A DNA stretch of 64,000 bases from assembly GCA_027575765.1 (NCBI GenBank), contig JANBPT010000070.1:1-64000 (forward strand), read 5' to 3'. The notes below the pieces were generated by a model that worked only from the letters and a program-made list of their open reading frames with translations, ran no database searches and was not told the DNA's origin. The stretch is from Tieghemiomyces parasiticus. Its lineage: Eukaryota; Kickxellomycota; Dimargaritomycetes; Dimargaritales; Dimargaritaceae. The first letter of the stretch is position 1; each line of letters begins with the position of its first letter. Of this stretch, positions 51,177 through 62,218 are shown piece after piece. Position numbers and translations under genes: made by a program.

Positions 51177-53912
51177 ATGGACTTTCTTAGTGGGGGCACG
51201 GGAGGCAACCAGGCCGAGGTTCACGCCCTTATCGGCGTGGTCATGGCCATCACGGGTAATTTCCTTATATCTGTTGCCCTCAACCTGCAAAAGTACGCCC
51301 ACAACCAAATCAAGCGCCGGGCCATCGAGTTCACCGATTACCCCGTCCGGGAGGGCGGCAGCTCCCCAGAAGATTCTGCCGATGCCGAGTATTGCGAGGC
51401 CGAGTCGACCGCCATGACCTCCCACCCGACCTCGACAGCAAGGACGACGACGGCGGGGCTCCGCCGCCATGCCAGTACTTCCGTCGTACCGTCTACGGAA
51501 GGTGGCCACCGGGACCCGGTCACGCGGGCCCGGAAAAGTGTGCCATCCCTGCCCCTGGGTAACGCTCTCCGCCTGACCGACACCCGGCATGGCGCCCATG
51601 GTGATGAGGAAGGGACAGAGGAGGCCGACTACGACCGCTCGGGAGACTTTTCCATCACCTCGCCCTTGTTGGCCACCGCCAGTCGCACGCTGCCCAGCGC
51701 CCCTGCCTCGCGTGACTCCTTTGTCATCACCCTGAGCGGCTCGACCACCCGCAAAGGCTCACTAACGTCGCCCACCTTGACCAATCAGCCACCTGCTGCG
51801 GCGGGTGCGGTCACCCCACCCCACGGGCCCTCCTCCACCGCTTCGGTACGAGGGGGTGCGTCTACTTCCACCCAGGGTATCTCTCATCCCCACCGTGATC
51901 TCACCGTCATCACCGTCGCCGACTCCCCTCCGAGCTCGCCACCCCCACCCTCACCGCCCAGCGAAACGGCCTACCTCAAGAGCCGCGATTGGTGGCTGGG
52001 TATGATCCTTATGGTCTCGGGCGAAGTGGGGAATTTCATGGCCTACGGGTTCGCCCCGGCCTCGGTCGTGGCCCCACTGGGCACCGTGACCCTCATCACT
52101 AACGTTTTTTTGGCCCCCCTCGTACTCAAAGAGACCGTTCGTGCTCGGGATGCCTGGGGCGTCGTGCTGGCTATTTTGGGCGCCATGGTGGTGGTGTCCA
52201 GCTCCAAATCCACGGAAGCCACCTTGACTCCAGACATGCTGTGGGAGGCCATTTCGAGTTTCACCGCGGGCCTTTACTACCTGGTCACGGCAGTCGCCAT
52301 GGTCGTCCTGGCCCTCGTGTCTCCCAGGTGGGGTCCGCGCTTCATTCTAATCGACATTGGTCTGGTGGCCCTGTTCGGCGGCTACACGGTCCTGGCCACC
52401 AAGGCCGTATCGTCACTCCTGCAGCTCGAACTCATCCTCATGTTCCGGTACCCCATAACCTACCTGCTCATTGCCGTCCTGCTGTACAGCGCCATCTTAC
52501 AAATCAAATATCTCAACCGCGCCCTTCAGTTCTTCGACTCTACCCAGGTGATCCCCACCCAGTTTGTGCTGTTCACGCTCAGTGCCATCGTGGGCTCCGC
52601 TGTCATTTACCGCGACTTTGAGGACGTGTCCCTGCGCAATGTGGCGGCCTTTGTGAGCGGCTGCCTCCTGACCTTCACGGGCGTCTTTTTGATCACATCG
52701 AACCGGCCTGCCCGGCCTCACGCCTCGGCTGGCGTTACGGCTGCCGTGGCGGAGGGTGAAGTAGATCTGGACGATTCGCCCGTACACGCGTACCACGGTG
52801 CCACGTTCGGGACGGCCAACCACGGCGGTTTACCTGCCGATCCGCACGAGCTGCACCGGTACCGTTTCCCCAATGCAACTCCTACTGCTCCCCCGTCGGA
52901 AATTTCCTCGTCTGCCGACCCGACTCACCACCATCACCTGGTTTCCCCGTCGGACTCCCATCCCCCACTGCAGCGATCTCCACCACCGTCAGACTCCACT
53001 GATCCGCTCTGGTCGTACCTTCACAAAAACACTTCAGCGCTACGCCAGGCCGACGGTGAATCTAGTGCGGGTGGACACCGGCGCCGCCGCTCGATCGCCG
53101 AGAGCCTGTCTGAGTCCGTGGGGGCCCCAAACCTACCGCAGGCCCTGCGCACGCGGTATGCCGAGGTGGCTCAGCGGCTACGGTCCAACTCGCGGTCCAT
53201 CATTGACCACGCCTCACAGCTCCATGGTGTCCTTAACCCGACGTACATGGCCGTGGCTAGCACCAACCTCCCGGACTACCGTGACTACGGCCCGTCCGGG
53301 CCGGCTCCCTCGTCGTCTCCACGGAGCCCGCACCACAACTACCGTACCTTTTCGGCCTCCAATAGGGGCGGAGGTGGTGAGGTTCGGCCCGCACCCCCGT
53401 ACCCGTTCCCAGCACCGCCCCGCCATCATTCGTTGCATCCGGCCCGCCACCCGGGCCCCCACCAGCAACATCGGCAGCTGAGTCGACATAGTAGCCACCA
53501 CGTCCGTCCGGCCACCTTGGCCGAGGATTCCCCTGTGGGGGCCATCCCCATGCCTACGGCGGATGACCCTACTGACGACGGAGCAGACGGAAAGTCAGCC
53601 ACGACTGACCATGGGGATAGCCCCAGACCACCCCGCCCGTGGTCGTCGCTCTTTGACCCTATCCGGTCGTTACGCGGACAAATGTCCGTCAGCACGGGCC
53701 ATCCTACCTCGCACGGTGGCCCGTCGGACCATCGACTCATCTTTCCCGTCCCGACCTCTCCGGATCTGGTTGAAGGCCGCGAAGAGATTGAAGGTGAGAC
53801 GGGGTACCGGGACCGACGGGTCAGTTTACGCACGTTGGCTACGTCGCCACCAAAGGGTGACAGGTACCACCGTAGTGAGGGCGATGGTGATACGGATAGC
53901 GAGGAGTTGTAA
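51177..53912 (+). CDS. NIPA-type magnesium transporter with long disordered regions
   Basis: Single exon, 911 residues; NIPA family proteins (PF05653) are mostly 330-450. The first membrane helix is at about 15-37 (VVMAITGNFLISVALNLQKY). The remaining eight lie between about 270 and 505, starting DWWLGMILMVSGEVGNFMAYGFAPASVVAPLG, the most conserved stretch of the family, and including SRWGPR-like loop SPRWGPRFILIDIG, SAILQIKYLNRALQFFDSTQVIPTQFVLFTL and VSGCLLTFTGVFLIT. Between helices 1 and 2 is an insertion of about 210 residues, Ser/Thr/Pro-rich. The tail after helix 9 adds about 400 residues rich in Ser, Pro and His (DPTHHHHL, HSLHPARHPGPHQQHRQLSRHSSHH). NIPA proteins move Mg2+ and some other divalent cations; the His-rich tail could be metal-sensing or a phosphorylation platform, which is inference. 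The ATG at 51177 is the first that keeps helix 1 near the N-terminus. Confidence 0.92.
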   Translation: MDFLSGGTGGNQAEVHALIGVVMAITGNFLISVALNLQKYAHNQIKRRAIEFTDYPVREGGSSPEDSADAEYCEAESTAMTSHPTSTARTTTAGLRRHASTSVVPSTEGGHRDPVTRARKSVPSLPLGNALRLTDTRHGAHGDEEGTEEADYDRSGDFSITSPLLATASRTLPSAPASRDSFVITLSGSTTRKGSLTSPTLTNQPPAAAGAVTPPHGPSSTASVRGGASTSTQGISHPHRDLTVITVADSPPSSPPPPSPPSETAYLKSRDWWLGMILMVSGEVGNFMAYGFAPASVVAPLGTVTLITNVFLAPLVLKETVRARDAWGVVLAILGAMVVVSSSKSTEATLTPDMLWEAISSFTAGLYYLVTAVAMVVLALVSPRWGPRFILIDIGLVALFGGYTVLATKAVSSLLQLELILMFRYPITYLLIAVLLYSAILQIKYLNRALQFFDSTQVIPTQFVLFTLSAIVGSAVIYRDFEDVSLRNVAAFVSGCLLTFTGVFLITSNRPARPHASAGVTAAVAEGEVDLDDSPVHAYHGATFGTANHGGLPADPHELHRYRFPNATPTAPPSEISSSADPTHHHHLVSPSDSHPPLQRSPPPSDSTDPLWSYLHKNTSALRQADGESSAGGHRRRRSIAESLSESVGAPNLPQALRTRYAEVAQRLRSNSRSIIDHASQLHGVLNPTYMAVASTNLPDYRDYGPSGPAPSSSPRSPHHNYRTFSASNRGGGGEVRPAPPYPFPAPPRHHSLHPARHPGPHQQHRQLSRHSSHHVRPATLAEDSPVGAIPMPTADDPTDDGADGKSATTDHGDSPRPPRPWSSLFDPIRSLRGQMSVSTGHPTSHGGPSDHRLIFPVPTSPDLVEGREEIEGETGYRDRRVSLRTLATSPPKGDRYHRSEGDGDTDSEEL

Positions 53913-54296
53913 AGGGCAGTGCAAAGGATGAAGGAAGGGAGGGTAAGAAGAATGAGAGAAATGGACTATTTAACTATCCTTGCCACTCTCATGACTCTGT
54001 ATTTAGCCTGGGCGCTTCACACAAAAAGAAACAGAAACTGCGGACCGGTCCCTGTATTACGTGCCGATTTTCTGTCTCTCACCCATTATAAATTTCATAT
54101 TTTCTCATTTTGCCACAGCCCTTTGGCCGATCAAGCAAATTGACGGCAACGCGGTCAGTTCACAGATGTATGATGGTGGCACAAGTGAGCAGATTTATTG
54201 ATGGTTTGTTTTCTTTTATTTACTCTAAGTGGTGAACGAAAACCAGGAGAGAGATGAGCTAGGTAAGTAAGTCCCCTAACAAGAGGTCTAAAGGAA
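53913..54296. other. Convergent 3' spacer
   Basis: Short region between two converging genes, AT-rich near 54086-54110 and 54192-54225 as expected for 3' ends. No gene seen. Confidence 0.5.
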
Positions 54297-56208
54297 CTAC
54301 TCCCTGCTGGTAGTCCGTGAGAGCCAGTCGGAGATGGCCGAGGCTTTTCTAGTTAGCTTGGGGAACCTCGGGACTGCCGTCGATTTGGGCGGGGTGTTGA
54401 GCGTCGACTCCAGTACCAGAAACTGAAACTTCGTTAGGGTATCCTTAGTACCCAACACCCCCAACGCTGGCGTGGCGGCTGCATTTGAGTGTGACGGCAT
54501 TGGATTCGCACTAGTCCGCTCGGCAAACTCTTTAGCCATGACCAAAACACTCAATTCGCCCGTTTCGCTCGGCGAGAGGGCCATACTGCGGTCTCCGGGC
54601 ACGACGGTACGGCCGGATACGTCGGAGTCCAGGGACCAGGAGGCCGGGGTGGCTGGGTTTTTGCGAACCTGACCATTACGGCCGTTCCTTCTGATAGGGG
54701 TTTTGTGGCTGCTACCATCACTAGACGACAAGACCAAGGTATCCGAGCTTGGCGACCTGGCCGGAGCCGTTGATACCCACTCAGGGGGCATCAAAGAAGG
54801 GTGGATAGAAGTGACGGGACGGGTCAACGCGGCCTTGCATTGGTACTCGAGATAGACCTTCGCGTCGAAAACCTTGTTAATTTGGCTCAATAGGTTGAAC
54901 AAGAAGTCCGGAAACAGATTGGCCGATTCGTTCGGAGTAGAGTCGATGGACGATTGGTGCCATAGCTTATCTAGGACGAAGCAGAGCCGGTCAAACTTAG
55001 AAGCACCGCTCAGAGCGTAGGTGATCCAGTTGAGGAGTTGGGTGGCGGCGTATTTCCTGACCTTTACGGCCATGGTATCCATGTCGGCGGTCGGGGTCGT
55101 TGTTCCGCTGTGGCGGCTTTGTTCCCGGGCGTAACGGTCCTTCCAACGCAGGCTTAGGCGCTTGGCGGACCGGGGGTTCAGCGGAGGGGGTTTCCATTTG
55201 AGTTCAACATCTTTCAAACACTTTCGCAAGTGGTCGATCTTTGGGCGGCCATAATCGTGGGTCCTTGCCTCGAGGGCCGCCATGAGGAGCGGCATTCCTT
55301 CGTAGGCGATAGTCTGTTCACGGAGCATCCACAGGATGGAATCGATAAGGTCGTCAAGTTCATAGTGTGGCAAGGCCTGGCCGGTCGCCTTGATGGACTC
55401 AAGTAGCTGAACGGAGGGGGAAACGTCTTCCGGGAGCTTGTTTATGTTGATAGCTCGTTGCGCACTACCACTGAGAAGCTCTTCTTTAAAGGTGAACGTA
55501 TAATCCCGACGTTCGTCAGCCAACTGCTCTAACTCGGCCTGGTTCACTTTACCGCATTCTTTGGATTCTCCCGCATACTGCCCAACGATCTCTGGGAGGA
55601 GTTGGTACATGGCCGACGTCCATGGTACGGCCAAAGCCTGACGTATGTATTCAAGGCCGAGGGGCGGGCCACCTTCGCTCGAGTCTTCCGAAGCGGTGGA
55701 TCGTGCAATGCTCTCACTTCCGGGGTCCGAAGAGACGCTGCGAGACCGCTGGATCAGAATGGGGTGTGGGCAGGGTAGAGCGAATACGTGATATTACGTC
55801 GGTAAGACAGACATGTCAAGATAGGACCCGTAGGAACGATGTCCATCGTTACCTGGGAGACGGGGGTGTAGCAGTTCGACTTGATGGTTTATCGGCCACG
55901 CATTACGTTTCCCCGGTGGACTACACGAACCAGAGTTCACTACGTCAACTTACCCAGGTGGGAGAATATGAGGCAGTCGAGGCCTGACTATAAAGCGGGC
56001 TCTGTATACTTCCCTGGCGGAAACTTTCCGGAAATACGAACCTTTCAGAGATCGGGGACATAGTTAGATGTTGCGCATACGAGACACTGTTAAACGGGCT
56101 ATGTGCCGCTGTGGTCCCAGGGTCGTCAAGGGCCCCATTACTGGTGGAGACTAGCAGCACCAAGCCAAGTAGCGTGGCAAGGCTCATTTTCACGATGGTA
56201 ACGGTCAT
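54297..56208 (-). CDS. Secreted protein of unknown function, 568 residues
   Basis: Two exons, 56208-55954 and 55748-54297, join in phase 0 (donor GTAAGT, acceptor CTGATCCAG). Exon 2 has no ATG before residue 11 of its conserved-looking part, so a spliced N-terminus is required, and exon 1 supplies a clear signal peptide (MTVTIVKMSLATLLGLVLLV, then STSNGA); an alternative start is Met8. The mature part begins with about 90 residues rich in Ser, Thr and Pro, followed by a helical region, about 105-400, with LDDLIDSILWMLREQ, MPLLMAALEARTHDY, KFDRLCFVLDKLWHQSS and FLFNLLSQINKVFDAK. A Ser/Pro-rich C-terminal third follows. No family recognised. The helical part looks like an interaction fold rather than an enzyme. 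A TATA-like box 29-36 bp upstream suggests a very short leader, as in the orphan gene at 12961. Confidence 0.72.
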
Positions 56209-56236
56209 GGTAGAACCGTAGCAGTGGATGATGAGA

Positions 56237-56244
56237 AAATATAT
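56237..56244 (-). promoter_or_regulatory. TATA-like box of the 568-residue secreted orphan
   Basis: TATATTTT on the minus strand, 29-36 bp upstream of the ATG at 56208. Position matches the TATA-like boxes of the other two secreted orphans. Confidence 0.45.
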
Positions 56245-59200
56245 CGGGATCTAGCTTGACAGTGGTGAACACGAGGACGGTAATTAAAGGGGGACAGACA
56301 GTGTAGACGCGAATGCGGTAGTAAGTGCGTGGGATGTACACCTGGCTAACCATATAGTCTGGTGGAGTGTACTAATGCATAAGCTGAGAGTAGAAATATT
56401 AAGTTAGAACCAGGGCAAATAGACAAATAGCACATTCACAGTCGATCCAGGGCAATACGGTGAGCATTCACGGAGCCGTACTAGCCGGGCAGTGAAGTCA
56501 GAAGGGATGTGGTGTTGGAAAAATGGCACAAGGCGAGGTGGGGAAGACGACATATATATAAGGGCGAAGGGGTAAGGGAGAGGAGCAGCCATGGCTAGTA
56601 GTAGGGTACAGCCGACACCCAGGGAAGGAGAGAGAGGAGGACGAGTGGGGGTGGGATTGAGGTTGTACCACCAATGGAGCGTGTCATCGGCTGAATTTCC
56701 ATTATGGGCCAGCGAAACGAACCCCAGCAAAATGGGTATCGTAGCCGATTCATGCAAAAAAAAGGGGGGTCGGTGATCCTGTAAGTGACAAGGCATGTCC
56801 AAGAGGGTAGAATGAGGGAGGAGGACAGGGTCAGCGCAGACCGCCGGCGGTGTCCATGTGTGGAACAATAACTGCAGGTAGGGGAGCCGCGACCATTGTG
56901 TAACTACGCCACACCGCCCATACGAGGCAGTGGCGGCAGCAGCAGTGGAGGGATGGGCTGCAAAGAGGAGGTGAGCGAGGTGCAAACCGTGATCGAACCA
57001 ACCGGTGTAGCTGCACGAGCTGTGCAAAGTGGGAAAGCCGAGAGGGGCGCAACGTTACGGTTCTAGCGTGCAAAGCCTCCGACCGCACAGAGCAGAGAGG
57101 ATTCCAAATCTTGGACCAGGAACTTGCTAACAAAGAGGGATGGTGTTATATCGGAAGGGCGGGGCCTTCGTTCTTTCTCTGTTCCTCTCTCCCTCACAGC
57201 ACCAGGCTTCCGTGTTTTAGTTGATTCCCTATTCGGTCGCGACTTTGTAGATCTTTTGTTTGTTAGCTCAGAGAGCTAGCCGGTCACGAGCATGCCGCCA
57301 GGGATTCTAAACCATTTTGTCTTGCCTTACCCATCCATTCCCCCGCACCGTACCTACACCAGCAGCGCCTAGTTGGGTTCTCAAGACCAGTTGGGACGAG
57401 CGGTCAAACTGTCCCCGGAGAAATATCCTAATATTTGAAAATCGAAATATCGGCAGCGTGGACAGCCTCCACTCGGTTGGAGCGACCATCTCGCTTCACC
57501 GTCGATCATCAGCACCGCAGGACTAGTCAAGGGACGTGCGAGACGCCCCGGTGTAGGCTAGCCCATGGTCTGACAGGAGGGTTGTACAGAAGTCTCCATG
57601 GCCAGTCAGCGTTAGGCGGCGACTAGATTCGCCACGCCGTTGTGCGTGGCCAACGACACGACCCCCGTCCTTCTGCTGTCCTTTCTCTCTTGGCTTTCAA
57701 TCAGCCTTAGTGGCATCGAGCCTCAGCCGTCGAGCTGTGTCAGTTAGAATTACAGGATGGTGATTGGGTGCGTTGAGAGGGTGGGAATGGTGGTGGCGGT
57801 ACAAGGTCGTACCTTCAAGCCAAGCCATTTGTCATAGACCGCGTAGTGGCAGCGGCCTTGATACAACACAGACGAGTAAATATGTTCAACCGCTTTTCCA
57901 ACCCTGCTCGCCGAAACCTAGCAGTGCTGGCGCTATGATGACCAGCGGATAAACCTACGTTCGTTGCGATTGGTGGCCGATAACGTGAGGTCGTTGGGGG
58001 GGGTGAGAGAGAAGAGAGGCACCAAGCGTACCACCTCGACCAGCAGTCAGATCTTCCACACAGGTCCTGCACAGGCTCACTTGACATATGGCCATGGCCT
58101 GACTTCTATCGCTGTCCTATTTCCCTATTCTACACCGTCATCGCCGTCCGATATTGCTAGACACAATACCTTGGTCCGGATAAGGTACGATCGGTATACG
58201 AGCATCGGTAATATGGTCGGTCAGAATTACGCCGACTATGTCGCTATAGGTTGTAGCGTGCGCCCTTCCTCCCGCCTCTCCAACAAGAGAAGGATAAACT
58301 GCCCCCGCCCTTCTACAGAACCGTCATCAACATGCCTAGGCTGTAGCGTGTACCACAAAGTAAAGACTGCGGCAATCGAGCCTAGGAGATCTCATAGTCG
58401 AACAGAGGGAGCTGATGTGTACCTTTTCGCTTACAAAATCGGACCTGTAGGGATTTACACCTTTTCTCGTTGTCGGTGGACGGCAGAGCACCCAGCTATG
58501 CGACGGAGTAAACCTGGTGACATGTTGTTATTCAGCGTAGCGACTTGGTGCAACCGCACGGCTTTGACTAACGGCTAAGCTGGGAGGGACGGTGGCGGGA
58601 AAGGCTCGTGCCGACGAAGGAGGGATGGGGCATGAAGGTCCATGACCACCCCAAATAGAAACTGCCTACTTCAACATACACAGATAGATCCAAACCACTC
58701 GCCGAAGCCACTTTCTGTCCGGCTGCCAGTGTGTGGGACCGCCGGAGGAACTTAGAGAGCCCGGTCACCTTATTCAGCCGACGAGGGCCTGGTACGCACA
58801 CCAATCCACATCCTGCTGGCGGAGGATATGGCCCGGTCAGAGGGTCACCGTTGCACTATTTAGTAATCGTTTCATTCCCTCAAGGTACCCGTTTTGAACC
58901 GTAATAGGCGAGGAGAGAAAGTGGTTGGGTACGCCTGTCCAAAGGGGTTGCGTTGGTCAGCAGAGAACTATTCGTGCCCAGTACCGTGCCGTGCAACCCT
59001 CCGACTTTCGAATCCGAGCGGCTGACACATGCCCACCCTGCCCCATTTATCTACAAGACCCGAGCCGACTCTGAGCCATACGTCTTGGGTGTAAAAATAG
59101 GCCATTTTCTTTTTTTTTGGGGGGGGGGAATAGTCTTTCCTTACTCTAGTTGAGACGACGTCAGATCACACACCCTCTGGGCCCTTCCTAACACACACAC

Positions 59201-59520
59201 GCAAAGCACACGAACCCTTGATACTATGCGTGCAGGAAAGTGCCAGTGACCGCATCGTCATCATCGTCACCGTTACTTGGACACTTCCCAGGGGTCTCAC
59301 CATGGGTGGGCACCCTTGCCCCACCCCTCTGTCTTACATGTCCGAGGTCTTTAACGTACCCTGCTTATTTCCCTTCCTCTGCCGCCACACTTTCCACCCT
59401 TTGGAATTCACCCCCCCCTATGCAACTCTATTCCCACTCCGCTCTACCTACTCACACAACCAGCACAGCGTAACGCCGCCCCGCACATATACTCTGGCAT
59501 CCCAACGCATTGCCCGTACC
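56245..59520. other. Divergent spacer of 3.3 kb, no confident gene
   Basis: Should hold the promoter of the oxidase-like gene on its right. The longest open frames (56404-57027 minus, 57964-58578 plus) have no family resemblance or codon bias. Homopolymers: A run at 56755-56763, T then G run at 59109-59128. Confidence 0.45.
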
Positions 59521-61140
59521 ATGTCTACCCATTCCGCCTTGCCGCCGTGGAAGCACCTGCTCCAGGCCAGCCTCCAGGAAAACTATGCGACCGCCAAACG
59601 GCCCGGTAAGCGACGCCGTTTGGCCTTGTCCATCTGGGCGACCGTTGGCCGAAGCTACGTCGCCAGGGCCTTGGACCACCGCGAACCTTACCGTATTTAC
59701 TCACCCTTTCGCCCTCACCATACACCCGTTTATCGCTCTTCATCCACCCTTGCCGCTTGGCGCCCGCCTTTTCCCCATTACAGCCCATATAAACTATGTT
59801 CAGCTGGCCACGCTGGACGTCAAGGGCCAGCCCAGCAACCGGACAGTGATTTTCCGCGGGTTCGCTGGGGAAAAGGCCGCCCACCCGTCACTGCCCAGTT
59901 TCCTCGACCACCAGCTGATTACCGACGACCGTGAGAAGCGAGCCCAGCGTCGTCGCCTCGAGGGACTGGGCAACTACCAGTCCGAACTGTTGGTGTTCAC
60001 CACCCATGTCAAGAGTGACAAGGTCCGCGAAATCGAAAAGAACCCCAAGGCCGAGATTTGTTGGTAAGTTGGGTTAATTGGCGAGGGAGGGAGGCGGCGG
60101 CGCGGGGGAGAATGCTGTATCGGCGTGGACACGAGTAGGATACAGCCAATGCCTGTGACCTTACTTGGTATCAACTCCGCCACATGGCCGTCCGTCACCA
60201 TCGCTCACGCCAACAGCCCGTCCCCATAATCACTCTACGCCCCCAATCTACCTGATCCGGGTGCAGGTACCTGCCGGAGACGAACGAGCAATTTCGTCTC
60301 AAGGGCCAAATGTATCTGATCACCTCGCCGACGTACTACGGCCACCACATTGCGGAGGAGCAAAAGTACCAGGCGGCCTATGCCTACCTTCAGCAGTTCT
60401 GCCACCGCACGGGCGTCACGCCAGTCACTTCACCCGCCGCAACGGAAACCGTCGATCCGACCCACACTGCCACCCAACCTCGGATGCCCGACATTGACTG
60501 GGAGCTCTTTCGGCTCAACCACTTCTTCCACACCAACCCGTCCCTCCGGAGTTCCTTCACCTGGGACTACTCGGGGCGCGCGTGGGCCGACGTGCCGCCC
60601 CAGGAACAGGACGCCGCAAAACGTCAGTTGACTTGCCAGCGGCTCGACCTCCCTGAGGCAGCCGATACGACACTGGCCGACGAGACATCTAGCACCACCA
60701 CCAACGTAGCAGCGAAGCAGAGGCGGGAGGCGGAAGACAACATGGGGTCCGGTGCCGCCAACGCTACGGATCAGAGGCCATCGTCTTCGTTCACCACCCA
60801 GTCATCCACCTACCGTCTCGTACAGCACGCATTGGCCAACTTTGTGCTTTTGGCCTTCAAAGTCGACCGCGTCGACCATGTCACCCTTGACACCATCCCG
60901 CCCGGCCGTTGCCAGTTTATCCGCCAGTTGGAGGGAATGAACCCTCCCGTAACCAACCCTGCCACTTCCCCGAGCACTCTATCGACGACCGCTACTGTCG
61001 CTGTCGTCGGCGAGGCCTTCGCTGGTGAGCAGGGCAGAGAAGAAGAGGGGGTGGTAGAAGCTGCTACCGCCGAAGGCCTACTCAAATCGCCCACTGTGAC
61101 TGAATCTACCGGATGGTCCGAGCTGGAACTGGTACCCTAA
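59521..61140 (+). CDS. Pyridoxamine-phosphate-oxidase-like FMN-binding protein (Alr4036 type)
   Basis: Three exons, 59521-59605, 59784-60063 and 60267-61140, with donors GTAAGC and GTAAGT, acceptors TTACAG and GTGCAG, and junction phases 1 and 2, giving 412 residues. The split-barrel flavin domain begins PPWKHLLQASLQEN and continues INYVQLATLDVKGQPSNRTVIFRGF, the usual opening of Alr4036-type proteins. SDKVREIEKNPKAEICWYLPETNEQFRLKGQMYL spans the second junction and is also typical. Conserved PPQEQ follows the FTWDYSGRAW segment. The last part carries RVDHVTLD, near where such proteins contact FMN or substrate. Two low-complexity inserts (about 205-225 and 275-310 from the start) and an acidic tail make it longer than the usual 250-300 residues. 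Relatives act on vitamin B6 vitamers or are uncharacterised flavin proteins; the substrate is not shown. Confidence 0.9.
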
Positions 61141-61144
61141 ACTC

Positions 61145-61170
61145 TGCTCATATATATATATATATGAGCA
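61145..61170. repeat. Perfect 26-bp AT-cored palindrome just after a stop codon
   Basis: TGCTCA, then seven TA units, then TGAGCA. The whole 26 bases are their own reverse complement. It starts five bases after the stop codon of the oxidase-like gene. It could extrude as a cruciform or form an RNA hairpin in the 3' UTR. Confidence 0.9.
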
Positions 61171-62218
61171 TATACGTAATCCCATTGGAAACCACCTTTT
61201 CAACTCTGCCGTCACCGCTTGCCATGTATATGGGACCCCGCCGTTTCGCCATCAAACTGGTTAAACATAACTTGCTTCCTATTAAACATCCTCGCTGGAC
61301 CCTTCTCCATGTACAATTTAACCTCGCGATGTCCACGAAGCTACATCACCGCATACTCATGCCTAACAAGTCCAGCTGGGCCGCGATCTTCCGCACGTAA
61401 TATATCCCCAGGGTATAGAATCTAGCCAGCCAATATCCCCAGGGCATAGAATCTAGCCAGCCACATTGATAGACGTGGTTTGGTCAATGGTCCTGCTTTC
61501 GGAGGCGTGGGGGAGGGCAGGTTAATACTGGGAATACCATCAACTTGGACTTGGGCATTTGTTTCAGAAATGGGGCGTTAGGGGGGTGGAGCCAAGCAGC
61601 CGAGCCCGCAGTATTTCAGTCGCAGATTTTCGCCTGTGGCATGTAAGCAAACATGGGCGAGTTCGTGGGGCTGAAGATGTATAAAAGAATACCCATTATG
61701 CTCTATACATAATGTGCTTTGCGCTGCAATACGTAGTTCCTTCAATTGACGTTGCCCCGCCAATCCTACTGCTGGCGAATCAAAAAAGGGGGCCTCTACA
61801 GCGGTGGGGTACTTGGCGTGGTCCATTATATTCAGAGTTGAACGGGTTAATACTAAAAGAAATACGGACAAATATAAAAAAAAGCTCACACACACACAAA
61901 TGAATACCCATGCTATTGTATGCATTGGATAAAGGAGACGAAAAATAAATGAAGAGATTAACAGACACAGTGTACGAACGCGTGGGGCGAAGGGAGGATC
62001 AGTAAACTAGATCGGGAGGAAACGGGGCCAGTGACGTGAGCAGCAAAAAAGGCCCGTCGTCGGGGTCTTGCGTAATGGCGGGGGGAGGAAGAAAAGGCTT
62101 CACAATTAAGGTTACAAGGGAGATGAGAGACGAGGAGGGAAAGGGTGAGGGTGAGGGTGCAAATCAGGCTTTTATAGACAGGGGAAGGCGAGGGTGAGGA
62201 GAGTGGGGAAGCGGTGCT
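61171..62218. other. Convergent spacer
   Basis: Contains the tandem duplication at 61402-61463 and a GGGTGA-repeat patch on the plus strand at about 62141-62160. A minus-strand frame at 61578-61925 resembles no family. No gene seen. Confidence 0.45.
61402..61463. repeat. 31-bp direct tandem duplication
   Basis: Two abutting copies (61402-61432 and 61433-61463), each starting ATATCCCCAGGG, differing at one position (T/C). A recent local duplication in the 3' flank. Confidence 0.95.

Noticed and set aside
56404..57027. 207-codon minus-strand frame
   Set aside because: Composition is random-like (many Pro, His, Cys), with no splice-consistent partners.
57964..58578. 204-codon plus-strand frame
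   Set aside because: Begins at a non-ATG codon, lacks third-position bias and recognisable motifs. The first in-frame ATG is late (58213).
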